Source of the DNA: Acidimicrobiaceae bacterium | GTDB taxonomy: Bacteria; Actinomycetota; Acidimicrobiia; Acidimicrobiales; MedAcidi-G1 | Assembly: GCA_002717365.1 (NCBI GenBank) | Contig: PBDJ01000029.1 | Location: 40,418-104,417, forward strand | DNA length: 64,000 bases | Direction of reading: 5' to 3' | Part shown: piece after piece, positions 17,471 through 25,331 of the stretch | How positions within the stretch are numbered: the first letter of the stretch is position 1 | How the letters are laid out: every line of letters starts with the position of its first letter | Notes under the pieces: model-generated | What the model was told of the DNA's origin: nothing | What the model saw: the letters and a program-made list of their open reading frames with translations, nothing else | Database searches by the model: none | Program-made: the position numbers and the translations under genes

Positions 17471-18403
17471 GTGAACCCAACCTCCGACCCGGATATCCGG
17501 GTCGGCGTATCCCTCCCCCCGGGAGGGTTCGCTTCCCGGGATGAGGCAGTGAACTACGTCGGGGCGGTGACCGACGGTGGTCTGGACCACCTGCTGACCG
17601 CCGATCACGTTGCCTTCTTCGGTGGCCGGGGCATGGATGGCCTGACCACCGTGTCGTGGCTGGCCGGCCTGCACCCCACGATCGGCGTGTACTTGGGCGT
17701 CTACCTCCTGGCCCTGCGCCACCCGGTAGCCGTGGCGCGCCAGATCTCGACGCTGGCCCTCCACGCTCCGGGACGCCTCACGTTCGGCGTCGGGGTGGGC
17801 GGCGAGGACCGCCACGAGATGGAGGTGGTGGGTGTGGACCCAGCCACCCGAGGTCGTCAGACCGACGAAGCACTGGATGTACTGCGACCGCTACTGGCTG
17901 GTAGGACGGTCGACCATCGGGGCGATTTCTACGACGCCCCTGACGTATGCATTCACCCGGCGCCGTCACCGCCCGTTCCGGTCACCGTGGGCGGCCGGTC
18001 CAACGCGGCAATTGACCGAGCGGGGCGACGGGGCGACGGCTGGCTGGCTACCTGGTGCTCACCGGCCCGGTTCGCGGAAGGCGTAGCTCGCGCCAAGCAG
18101 GTAGCCGCCGACGCCGAGCGGACTGACGTGTCCTGGCGGCACGGCTACCAGATCTGGGTCGGCCTAGGCGATACGCCAGACGAAGGGGCCTCTGTGCTGG
18201 CCCCAGCCATGGAAAAATTCTATGGAACCCCCTACGCGGCCTTCGAGCGGTACTCCCCGGTCGGGACACCAGCAGACATCGCCGATTGGCTCCGTCCCTA
18301 TTTGGAGGCTGGAGCCCGAGACATCAATCTGGCTCCTATCGCGGCCACCGACGCCAATCGTGTAGCTGGAGCGGCAGAGGTCCGCCGTCTGCTCCTAACC
18401 TGA
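17471..18403 (+). CDS. LLM class (luciferase-like) oxidoreductase, possibly F420-dependent
   Basis: TIM-barrel luciferase-like flavin or F420 oxidoreductase of 310 residues. DHLLTADHVAFFGG and LALRHPVAVARQISTLALHAPGRLTFGVGVGGEDRHE are family signatures, followed by RGRQTDEALDVLRPLL and PVPVTVGGRSNAAIDRAGRRGDGW. The start is taken as the GTG at 17471, after GAGAGAAGCGAAC. It ends the operon; the next gene is convergent after 9 bp. Cofactor choice (FMN or F420) cannot be decided by eye. Confidence 0.85.
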   Translation: MNPTSDPDIRVGVSLPPGGFASRDEAVNYVGAVTDGGLDHLLTADHVAFFGGRGMDGLTTVSWLAGLHPTIGVYLGVYLLALRHPVAVARQISTLALHAPGRLTFGVGVGGEDRHEMEVVGVDPATRGRQTDEALDVLRPLLAGRTVDHRGDFYDAPDVCIHPAPSPPVPVTVGGRSNAAIDRAGRRGDGWLATWCSPARFAEGVARAKQVAADAERTDVSWRHGYQIWVGLGDTPDEGASVLAPAMEKFYGTPYAAFERYSPVGTPADIADWLRPYLEAGARDINLAPIAATDANRVAGAAEVRRLLLT

Positions 18404-18412
18404 CCGTTGACC

Positions 18413-20494
18413 TCAGCCCAGGGGGGCCGGATCACCCAGAGCCGGCATGGCGTCCTCCGGGCCCACGATCGTGATCTGATCATCGGCCTCCAGCACCAGG
18501 GTGTCGTCAACGTCCAGCGGCACCCCAAAGCGGATCACCGCCGCTACCTCAGCACCCTCAGGTAGGTGTAACCCCCCCACTCGTTGGCCGATCAGGCCGG
18601 CGTCCAGGCCTTCGGGCAACAGGGCGTACTGGCGAACGGTCCGGTCGGGAAGCAGTGAAGACTTAACCTCGGCCTCGGTGGCCGCCTGGCCGCAAGCCCG
18701 AGCTCCGGTGTGGAGGAAGCCAGCCAGCTCGCCGGCAAGGCGCAGCGACCGACCGGGATCCGACGACGTACCAGCGAGAAAGAAAAGGGCGTTGACCAGT
18801 TCTCCGGACCCACCCCACGCCGCTGGAATCCGGATGCCGGAAGCCGCCCGAACGATGACCAGCTGGTCTGTGTCGATGGCGTCGAATAGGGCTACCGGGG
18901 TAGCCGTGGGGTGATCGTCCGATGGCTGGATCCACAGCGAGCCGGTGTCAAGAAACTGCTCGGCGACGCGCTCGGTAGGCACCCCAATACGGTCTGACAG
19001 CACGCTGGATGCCCGGCTGGCTGCCTCAGAAATGTCGGTACCGGCCGGGATAGAAAGCACTACGGCCCTAGCGATGAGACCCGCGTAGTCGTCGTTGCTG
19101 CGGAGGCCGTGTCCGGCCATGGCCGCGCTGATCTCCCGGTCCAGAAGGTCGTTGGCGTCTCGCCCCCATCGACGAAAGACGTGCCGAATGGCGCCCGCCC
19201 GGTCAGTGCGAGGCGTGGCATACAGGTGGTGCCAAGCCCAACCCACACCAACTACCACCCCGATGAACACCAGGGCGGCAAAGCCCAGTTGAGAGATCAG
19301 GAAGGCCGACACGGCGATGCCGGCCAACTGGGTCCATGGGTAAAGCGGAGACCGGAAGGCGGGGGCATATGACTGGATCTCTGAGGCCCGCAGGACCAGA
19401 ACGGCCAGGTTCACCAGACCGAGGGTTAGCAACACGAAGGCGCTGGCCAACTTGGCGATGGCCTCGGCGTCAAAGGCCACCACCACTCCGGCGATGGCGG
19501 CACCCGTTAGGACCACGCCGACCGCTGGAGTTCCGAAGCGGCTTAGGCTACCCATCCAAGTCGGAAGCAGGCCGTCGCGGGCCATGGCCATCGGGTAGCG
19601 GGCGGCGGCCAGGATCCCGGCGTTGACCGCCGAGGAAAAGGCAGCTAGGGCGGCCACCACGACCAACCACGCCCCAAACTTCGGGAGTACCGTCTCGGCC
19701 GCCGTGTGGATAGGTGCCAGGTCACCGTGAAGCACGTCGGCCGGTACTACAGCCACCGTGACCAGTACGCCCAGGGTGTACAGGGTGGTAGCCGTAGCCA
19801 GGGACAGGGCCATACCCAGCGGGATGCGGTGAGACGGATCGTCGACCTCCTCGGCGGCACTGGCCACCTTGGTTAGGCCCCCGTAGGAGACAAAGACCAG
19901 GCCGACGACTGCCACCATGCCACTGGTCCCGGAGGTGAAGAAGGGGTCCAAGTTCGACCCGTCGAACCCAACCGACGCTGTCTCGAATAGCCCGTCCACG
20001 ATGAACCAGCCCATGGTGGCCAGAACCACCACCACGAGGGCCAGCTGCACCGAGGCACTGGCCTTGGACCCAATCACGTTCACCAGCGTGAACAAGGCGA
20101 TCAGCACCAACGCAAGGTTCGTGGCGTCCACGTCCAGGATCAACACCAGGTAGGCGCTCATCCCAACCATGGCGAAGGCGTCCTTGAGAACCAGGGAGAG
20201 CCAGGTACCGAAGCCCGCCACCGTGCCCACTGCCGGCCCCAGTGCCCGCTCCAGGAAGTAGTAGGCACCGCCCGCCTTAGGCAAGGCCGTAGCGAGCTCC
20301 GACACGCTGAGCATGGCTGGCACGGCCAGGACCCCGGCCAGCAGGTAGGCCACGACCGCGGCTGGTCCCACCTTGGAGGCTGCCAAACCAGGAAGCAGAA
20401 ACAGGCCAGAGGAGAGCATGGCCCCCGTGGAGAGAGCGAAGACGTGGCGGAGGCCTAGTGATCGGGTCAACCGGCCGTGATCGCCCCTTCCCAT
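18413..20494 (-). CDS. APC-family amino-acid permease fused to degenerate PTS EIIA-like and TrkA-C domains
   Basis: A 693-residue inner-membrane protein. Residues ~10-430 are a 12-helix APC transporter (GAMLSSGLFLLPGLAASKVG in helix 1, SELATALPKAGGAYYFLERALG). Residues ~460-600 resemble a PTS EIIA type-2 fold (LSDRIGVPTERVAEQFL, ALFFLAGTSSDPGRSLRLAGELAGFL), but the phosphorylatable His of that family is not evident. Residues ~615-690 form a TrkA-C/RCK-C ligand domain (LPEGAEVAAVIRFGVPLDVDDTLVLEADDQITIVG). The tail probably senses a small ligand and gates transport. The transported solute is unknown. It stands alone on the minus strand. Confidence 0.85.
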   Translation of the reverse strand: MGRGDHGRLTRSLGLRHVFALSTGAMLSSGLFLLPGLAASKVGPAAVVAYLLAGVLAVPAMLSVSELATALPKAGGAYYFLERALGPAVGTVAGFGTWLSLVLKDAFAMVGMSAYLVLILDVDATNLALVLIALFTLVNVIGSKASASVQLALVVVVLATMGWFIVDGLFETASVGFDGSNLDPFFTSGTSGMVAVVGLVFVSYGGLTKVASAAEEVDDPSHRIPLGMALSLATATTLYTLGVLVTVAVVPADVLHGDLAPIHTAAETVLPKFGAWLVVVAALAAFSSAVNAGILAAARYPMAMARDGLLPTWMGSLSRFGTPAVGVVLTGAAIAGVVVAFDAEAIAKLASAFVLLTLGLVNLAVLVLRASEIQSYAPAFRSPLYPWTQLAGIAVSAFLISQLGFAALVFIGVVVGVGWAWHHLYATPRTDRAGAIRHVFRRWGRDANDLLDREISAAMAGHGLRSNDDYAGLIARAVVLSIPAGTDISEAASRASSVLSDRIGVPTERVAEQFLDTGSLWIQPSDDHPTATPVALFDAIDTDQLVIVRAASGIRIPAAWGGSGELVNALFFLAGTSSDPGRSLRLAGELAGFLHTGARACGQAATEAEVKSSLLPDRTVRQYALLPEGLDAGLIGQRVGGLHLPEGAEVAAVIRFGVPLDVDDTLVLEADDQITIVGPEDAMPALGDPAPLG

Positions 20495-20543
20495 AAGGAA
20501 ACCCTAGGCGACGCCTCTAGACCACTTCTCCCTGAGTGTCGAT

Positions 20544-21524
20544 TCAACTCAGTGCATTAAGGAACCCCAGGACAACGGCATTGGTTCCCTCAGCGTCCTC
20601 CTGCTGGATCCAGTGACCGACACCCGGGAGGATCACTGAGGAATGCAGGCCGGGAAGGGTCTCCGGGAACCGTGCGATGCTGCCAGCGCCAAGCACTGTC
20701 GGCCCATCCTTCTCTCCGCCGATGAACAATGAGGGCTGTCGAATCTTCGCTCCGTGCCAAGCCCGGAGATCAAACCAGTCGCGGTCCATGCACCGGTACC
20801 GGTTCAAGCCTCCCGAGAATCCAGCACGAGCGAACTCCTCGGCATAAAACGCCAAGTCTTCAGAGGACAGCCAGGACAATGGCCCGGTCCACGGCGCCAA
20901 GCGGTCCACGATCCGGCCCCCGGATTCGGTGAAAAATCGGGGTGGTTCACCGGGTGCTAGCTCCGGAGCTTCGCCCGAGGCGTTGAGGTAGAAGGCGCCC
21001 AACCAGGCAATCGGATCGGTAGCGATCTCGGCCTCAGCCACGCCCGGCTCCTGAAAGTGGTCGATATAAAAGACATCCTCCCCTCCGAGGGATCGGAAGA
21101 AGTCGCTCGGTTGCACTTCGTTCCGAGGGGTATACGGAACGCTGAGCAGGACCACCGCCTGAAACATGTCCGGGCGTAAGAGGGCAGCCGTGCTGGCAAT
21201 GGGCGAACCCCAGTCATGACCAACGATGACGGCTTCTGACTCTCCGAGGGCTTCGACCACTCCGACGCAGTCGCCGACCAAGTTGACCAGCCGATACGCA
21301 TCGATTGCCTCAGGGGCTTCAGAGGATCCATAACCACGGACATCGATAGCCGCTGCTCGGTAGCCGGCTTCGGCCACCGCTGGCAGTTGGTTCCGCCATG
21401 AATACCAGGACTCAGGGAACCCGTGCACGAACAGAACCAGGGGGCCTTCTCCTACTTCAGCTACGTGGATGCGAATACCGTGTGCGTCCACATCGTGGCA
21501 AACCAACCCCTTGATCTCCTTCAT
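20544..21524 (-). CDS. epoxide hydrolase family alpha/beta hydrolase
   Basis: A 326-residue alpha/beta hydrolase. HGFPESWYSWR (oxyanion hole, residues 34-44) and the nucleophile elbow VGHDWGSPIA with Asp104 as nucleophile are diagnostic of epoxide hydrolases and haloalkane-dehalogenase relatives. The catalytic His is in GVGHWIQQED near residue 307. GGAGG lies upstream of the ATG at 21524. It would open an epoxide to a diol in the cytoplasm. It lies upstream of, and on the same strand as, the APC permease, 49 bp apart. Confidence 0.9.
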   Translation of the reverse strand: MKEIKGLVCHDVDAHGIRIHVAEVGEGPLVLFVHGFPESWYSWRNQLPAVAEAGYRAAAIDVRGYGSSEAPEAIDAYRLVNLVGDCVGVVEALGESEAVIVGHDWGSPIASTAALLRPDMFQAVVLLSVPYTPRNEVQPSDFFRSLGGEDVFYIDHFQEPGVAEAEIATDPIAWLGAFYLNASGEAPELAPGEPPRFFTESGGRIVDRLAPWTGPLSWLSSEDLAFYAEEFARAGFSGGLNRYRCMDRDWFDLRAWHGAKIRQPSLFIGGEKDGPTVLGAGSIARFPETLPGLHSSVILPGVGHWIQQEDAEGTNAVVLGFLNALS

Positions 21525-21558
21525 GCGGACCTCCCGACGCCATCGGCCATACCCGAGA

Positions 21559-21984
21559 TCATGGATTGCTCCCCACTGCTGAATCTTCGATTCGAACGCC
21601 CCGGATCACGGTGCCGACGGGAAGGGATTCGGTGACCATGCGGTCACAGCCACCGACCACCGCCGCCTCGACGGCCAGAGCGTCCCGAGTGGTTAGTCCG
21701 TACTCGGACGCCGTGTCGCCAGCGGCTAGGACCAGAGAGGCGTCCGCTGGCACTACCGTCAACTCAGCCAATTCGACCAAAGCCCGGCCAGCCACTATCG
21801 ATTGAAGTGGACGGGTCAAGAGCGCCGTCACCACATGGTGGAATTCGGCCAGGCCGGGGCCCGACACGACCAGAGCCGACCCGTCGGTAGCACCCATTAG
21901 GGCCCGGGCCGCTGCCTGGCGCTCGGGAGCGTCGTCGTCAAACAGCCGGATGAGGACCGAAGCGTCGACAAAAGTACGGCTCAT
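21559..21984 (-). CDS. vapC: VapC-type PIN-domain ribonuclease toxin
   Basis: A 141-residue PIN-domain protein. The acidic metal-binding residues D7 (TFVDASVLIRLF), E47 (GLAEFHH), D101 (TTRDALAVEAA) and D114 (GGCDRM) are all present and correctly spaced for Mg-dependent RNA cleavage, so the toxin looks active. It overlaps the stop of the antitoxin gene by 4 bp. The target RNA is unknown; VapC toxins usually cut tRNA or the sarcin-ricin loop. Confidence 0.9.
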   Translation of the reverse strand: MSRTFVDASVLIRLFDDDAPERQAAARALMGATDGSALVVSGPGLAEFHHVVTALLTRPLQSIVAGRALVELAELTVVPADASLVLAAGDTASEYGLTTRDALAVEAAVVGGCDRMVTESLPVGTVIRGVRIEDSAVGSNP

Positions 21985-22199
21985 GGGCCGTCGGGAACAA
22001 TCGGTCGTCCTCCAGACCCAGCGGCCGAGGAGACCGAGAGGGCCACCAGGCGGCGGCGCGCCGCTTCCACCCGGTCAGCGGCCGAATATGCGACTAGCAG
22101 GTCTCGAACCACCGCGTTAACTGAGGTCCCCTGCTCAGCGGCCCGCACCCGAGCACGGTGGAGAAGGTCGTCGTCGATGGCCAAGGTCAAGTTTGCCAT
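21981..22199 (-). CDS. vapB: VapB-type ribbon-helix-helix antitoxin
   Basis: A 72-residue antitoxin. The N-terminal ribbon ANLTLAIDDDLLHRARVRA and the helix EQGTSVNAVVRDLLVAYS form an RHH DNA-binding domain. The basic and flexible C-terminus would bind the PIN toxin. It precedes vapC with an ATGA overlap, the standard order for tight antitoxin-first translation. No Shine-Dalgarno is visible; the leader is filled by inverted repeats. Confidence 0.9.
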   Translation of the reverse strand: MANLTLAIDDDLLHRARVRAAEQGTSVNAVVRDLLVAYSAADRVEAARRRLVALSVSSAAGSGGRPIVPDGP

Positions 22200-22205
22200 A
22201 TGTTT

Positions 22206-22232
22206 ATGTGTAGCACATATTCCGTGTTACAC
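22206..22232. promoter_or_regulatory. vapBC operator (inverted repeats)
   Basis: Directly upstream of vapB are nested inverted repeats: ATGTG-TAG-CACAT at 22206-22218, and a longer pair GTGTAGCAC (22208-22216) and GTGTTACAC (22224-22232), whose arms match at 8 of 9 positions. This arrangement is typical of RHH antitoxin autoregulation. Confidence 0.6.
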
Positions 22233-22253
22233 AGGTTCATAAGACTGAACTGG

Positions 22254-23360
22254 TCAGTCGGGGAGCGGGGCGACCCTCCCATGGACCCAGTCTCGGTCTA
22301 GATAGCAGCCTTGGAGATACCGGTCCGGGTCGGCCTCGCCATCTCGTCCGTGAAGGATCCGCTCATTGTCGAATACCAAGCACTCACCGGGGATCAGGGT
22401 GAACCGCAACTCAAGTTCCGGCTGATGTAACAGCCGGGCAAAGGTGCGGTAGGCCGCATAGAACTCAGCCATTTCGCCATACGGCAGATCAAAGGGAGCC
22501 GCTGACCGGTTGTTGTACCGCACGGCTCGTACCTCGCCCCGATCGTCCACCTCGACTATCGCCGACCGATTCCGCAAATCGAACCCATCCCCCGCCCATC
22601 GGAAGGGCACCCGTCGGCTGGCCAACACGGCGAACGCTTCCGGATCCTCGTGGCGCAGCACCTCAGCGGCACGGAAGCCATCGACCAGGACGGTCACCCC
22701 ACCGCTCCCACTGGCTACCAGACAGTGCAGTAACTGATAGCCGGGAACCGGACGGCGGTACGGATTATCGGTATGCACATTTAGGGCCCGTGGCGTGAAG
22801 GCCAGGTTCAATGGGTCGGCTTCGGCCCGCACGTGGAAAACCTCGCCGTAGTTGGTCAGCCGGATCGGACCCCACAGGCCGGCCACGTCCCTGATCCCGA
22901 CTCCAGGGTCGTCGCCGGCGGCCAGGCCGTTCACTACAACCAGGCCGTCACGCATTAAAGCTCCGTTAGCCTCGGCACGGGCCACCACATCTCTGCGGTC
23001 CCCCCACCTCAGGCGGTGTACGACAAACCCATCGGCCGACCAGGGGACAGCCACCGGAGGCGAGGAATCGATCGGCCCGTCATAGCGGTGAGCTTCCAAC
23101 CACTCCGAGTCGTAGGTGCTGATCGCTCCATCCGGTTCGAACTCCACCCGCAGCAGCCCGTCCACCACCTCGGCCGCCCGGACCACCACGTGGCTCGGAA
23201 GTTCGGTCACGTCGAAGAGACGCTGATCGTTTCCGGCGTGACGCGAAGTGTCGTCCCGAGCGTTGTCACGTAGCCAGATGGCGTGGAAGCGGGCCGGACC
23301 CCCAGACAACTCCACCGTCACTTCGTCGGGCAAAACCGAGATGACTGAAAGGTCGCTCAC
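22254..23360 (-). CDS. TmpA-like/gamma-butyrobetaine-hydroxylase-like Fe(II)/2-oxoglutarate dioxygenase
   Basis: A 368-residue protein with the GBBH architecture. An N-terminal domain carries RFHAIWLRDNARDD, and a TauD-type double-stranded beta-helix carries iron ligands H196 and D198 (NVHTDNPYRRP) and H337 (ERILHGRDG). The Cys residues that bind zinc after WLRDN in carnitine-pathway GBBH are absent. The GTG at 23360 overlaps the stop of the preceding gene (GTGA); an in-frame ATG at 23396 is the alternative. The upstream partner is a PhnZ/TmpB-type HD oxygenase. In the known TmpA-TmpB pair, TmpA hydroxylates 2-(trimethylammonio)ethylphosphonate next to phosphorus. The same kind of reaction is likely here, but the exact substrate is open. 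Confidence 0.75.
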   Translation of the reverse strand: MSDLSVISVLPDEVTVELSGGPARFHAIWLRDNARDDTSRHAGNDQRLFDVTELPSHVVVRAAEVVDGLLRVEFEPDGAISTYDSEWLEAHRYDGPIDSSPPVAVPWSADGFVVHRLRWGDRRDVVARAEANGALMRDGLVVVNGLAAGDDPGVGIRDVAGLWGPIRLTNYGEVFHVRAEADPLNLAFTPRALNVHTDNPYRRPVPGYQLLHCLVASGSGGVTVLVDGFRAAEVLRHEDPEAFAVLASRRVPFRWAGDGFDLRNRSAIVEVDDRGEVRAVRYNNRSAAPFDLPYGEMAEFYAAYRTFARLLHQPELELRFTLIPGECLVFDNERILHGRDGEADPDRYLQGCYLDRDWVHGRVAPLPD

Positions 23361-23902
23361 CGGTGGAACCTCGAATCCTCTAGCAGGGTCTGCCATGCGA
23401 AGAATGAGGGGACGTCTAGACCGTCGACTTTCCCCCCGTCGTCCCAAGTCCGGACGGCCAGGGCCCCGACGGCGTATGGCTCGGCCTCAAAGATCTCCGC
23501 TTCGTCGGCCGACATCGGGCCACCTTGGAGGCGAAGCGTTCCCACCGAAGCCGAACTGAGCCCAGACTCGTAGTCGGGATCAACGAAGCACCGGTACCGC
23601 TTGGCGGCCACGTGGAGTCGGACAGGTTCGCTGACCTCCTCCACGAACCGCTCGGCCAACCACATCCCACCCGACGTGCCATGGTCGGTCACCCCGAACT
23701 CGGAGTCCGGCTCCTCAAGGAAGTGGCCGATGTCATGGAGCAGGGCGGCCAGCACCCAGGCGTCGGATGCCCCCTCAGCCTGGGCCAATGCCGCAGCCTG
23801 ACGGGCATGCTCCTCCATGGTCACCTGCTCGGCGTAACTGTTGGAACCCTGGGCGATGAACAACCCCAGCACCTCGTCGGCCACTCCCATGGCGCGCATC
23901 AT
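23357..23902 (-). CDS. PhnZ/TmpB-like HD-domain di-iron oxygenase
   Basis: A 181-residue HD-domain protein. The six ligands of mixed-valent di-iron oxygenases are all visible: H32, H56 and D57 (LLHDIGH), H74, H97 (LHVAAKRY) and D154 (TWDD). The family phrases AAKRY, LSSASVGTLRLQGGPMS and RTWDDGGK match PhnZ and TmpB, which oxidatively cleave alpha-hydroxy-phosphonates to phosphate and a carboxylate. A Tyr23/Glu25 pair stands where PhnZ has Tyr24/Glu27, so the substrate loop is about one residue shorter. It is translated ahead of, and coupled to, the TmpA-like gene. The alternative reading, a generic HD phosphohydrolase, fits these motifs less well. Confidence 0.8.
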   Translation of the reverse strand: MMRAMGVADEVLGLFIAQGSNSYAEQVTMEEHARQAAALAQAEGASDAWVLAALLHDIGHFLEEPDSEFGVTDHGTSGGMWLAERFVEEVSEPVRLHVAAKRYRCFVDPDYESGLSSASVGTLRLQGGPMSADEAEIFEAEPYAVGALAVRTWDDGGKVDGLDVPSFFAWQTLLEDSRFHR

Positions 23903-23972
23903 GCCCGCTGGGGAGACCGTCTACCAGACCGCCTAGGTTCGCCGACAACCCAATCCTCGGAGGATTCAACCC

Positions 23973-25295
23973 ATGGCCACCGGCCCCGGCCTACATATAG
24001 GCGACCCGAGCGATCCATCGCTGGACCTGACCATGTCCGATGGGGCCCGGCCCCTCTACGACCAAGTCCGCTCGTTCATCGCCGACGAGGTGGAACCGGT
24101 CACCCTCGAGTTCCACCGCCTCGGGACCGAACGAACCGACCACTGGGGATACCACCCGGGGCAACTTGACATCCTGGCGGCGCTCAAAACCGAAGCTCGA
24201 CGGGTCGGCCTGTGGAACTTCTTCCTTCCCGACGCTGAGACCGGTGAAGGCCTGTCCAACCTGGACTACGCCTACATCGCTGCTGAACTGGGGAAGAACC
24301 CCCTGGCTTCGGAAAGCCTCAACTGCTCGGCCCCCGATACCGGGAACATGGAGGTCTTGGAGCGGGTCGGCACCCCGGAGCAAAAAGAGCGGTGGCTAGA
24401 ACCTCTCCTGAACGGAGAAATCCGGTCGGCCTACGCCATGACCGAACCCGACCTGGCCTCCTCGGACGCCAAGAACATCGCCTGTCAGGCAGTCCTAGAC
24501 GGCGAGGAGTGGGTGATTAACGGGACTAAGTACTACATCTCAGGTGCCGGAGACCCCCGGTGCAAGGTGATGATCACCATGGTGCAGACCAGCCCCGACG
24601 GTCCCCCTCACCGCCGGCAGTCGCAAATCCTCGTCCCTATCGACAACCCGGGGGTCACCATCGATCACCCGATGCATGTGTTCGGCGACGACGACGCCCC
24701 CCACGGTCACATGCACATCACCTTCGACGACGCCCGGGTCCCGGCGTCAAACATCCTGCTCGGTGAAGGTCGAGGCTTCGAGATCTCCCAGATGCGACTC
24801 GGGCCAGGCCGCATACACCACTGCATGCGCTCAATCGGGGCTGCCGAACGGGCCATCGAACTGATGTGTCGCCGGGGCCTGCACCGCGAGGCCTTTGGGA
24901 AGACCATCGCCCACCTGGGCAAGAACATGGAGGTGGTCTCCCGGGCCCGAATCGAGATCGAGGCCATGCGGCTTATGGTCCTGCGTGCCGCCAAGGCTAT
25001 GGACACCATGGGCAACGCCGAAGCCCGGGTGTGGATTAGCGCTGTGAAGGCCATGGTTCCCGAGCGAGTTTGCCGAATCATCGACGAGGCCATCCAGGTA
25101 CACGGAGCCACTGGGGTCTCCCAATGGACCCCGCTGTCCCGGATGTACACCCAGCAACGCACCCTTCGACTAGCCGACGGCCCCGACGAGGTCCACCACT
25201 TCGTAGTCGGTCGCTTCGAACTAAACCGCTACCAGGACGGCCCCGGGCCGATACCCATGCTGGACCACACCGGTCCCGTCTTCTCCGGCCCCTGA
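23973..25295 (+). CDS. acyl-CoA dehydrogenase (ACAD10/11 type)
   Basis: A 440-residue acyl-CoA dehydrogenase. YAMTEPDLASSDAKNIACQA and VINGTKYYISGAGDPRCKVMI form the flavin and substrate region, and IQVHGATGVSQWTPLSRMYTQQRTLRLADGPDEVH is the C-terminal signature of the long ACAD10/11 subgroup. GGAGGA precedes the ATG. It is divergent from the TmpA/TmpB-like pair (70 bp) and 36 bp ahead of the alkylsulfatase gene, so it may oxidise the acyl-CoA formed from released long-chain alcohols. Confidence 0.92.
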   Translation: MATGPGLHIGDPSDPSLDLTMSDGARPLYDQVRSFIADEVEPVTLEFHRLGTERTDHWGYHPGQLDILAALKTEARRVGLWNFFLPDAETGEGLSNLDYAYIAAELGKNPLASESLNCSAPDTGNMEVLERVGTPEQKERWLEPLLNGEIRSAYAMTEPDLASSDAKNIACQAVLDGEEWVINGTKYYISGAGDPRCKVMITMVQTSPDGPPHRRQSQILVPIDNPGVTIDHPMHVFGDDDAPHGHMHITFDDARVPASNILLGEGRGFEISQMRLGPGRIHHCMRSIGAAERAIELMCRRGLHREAFGKTIAHLGKNMEVVSRARIEIEAMRLMVLRAAKAMDTMGNAEARVWISAVKAMVPERVCRIIDEAIQVHGATGVSQWTPLSRMYTQQRTLRLADGPDEVHHFVVGRFELNRYQDGPGPIPMLDHTGPVFSGP

Positions 25296-25331
25296 CCGGC
25301 CCCGACAGCCATGACCTTAAGGGGAGAGCCC

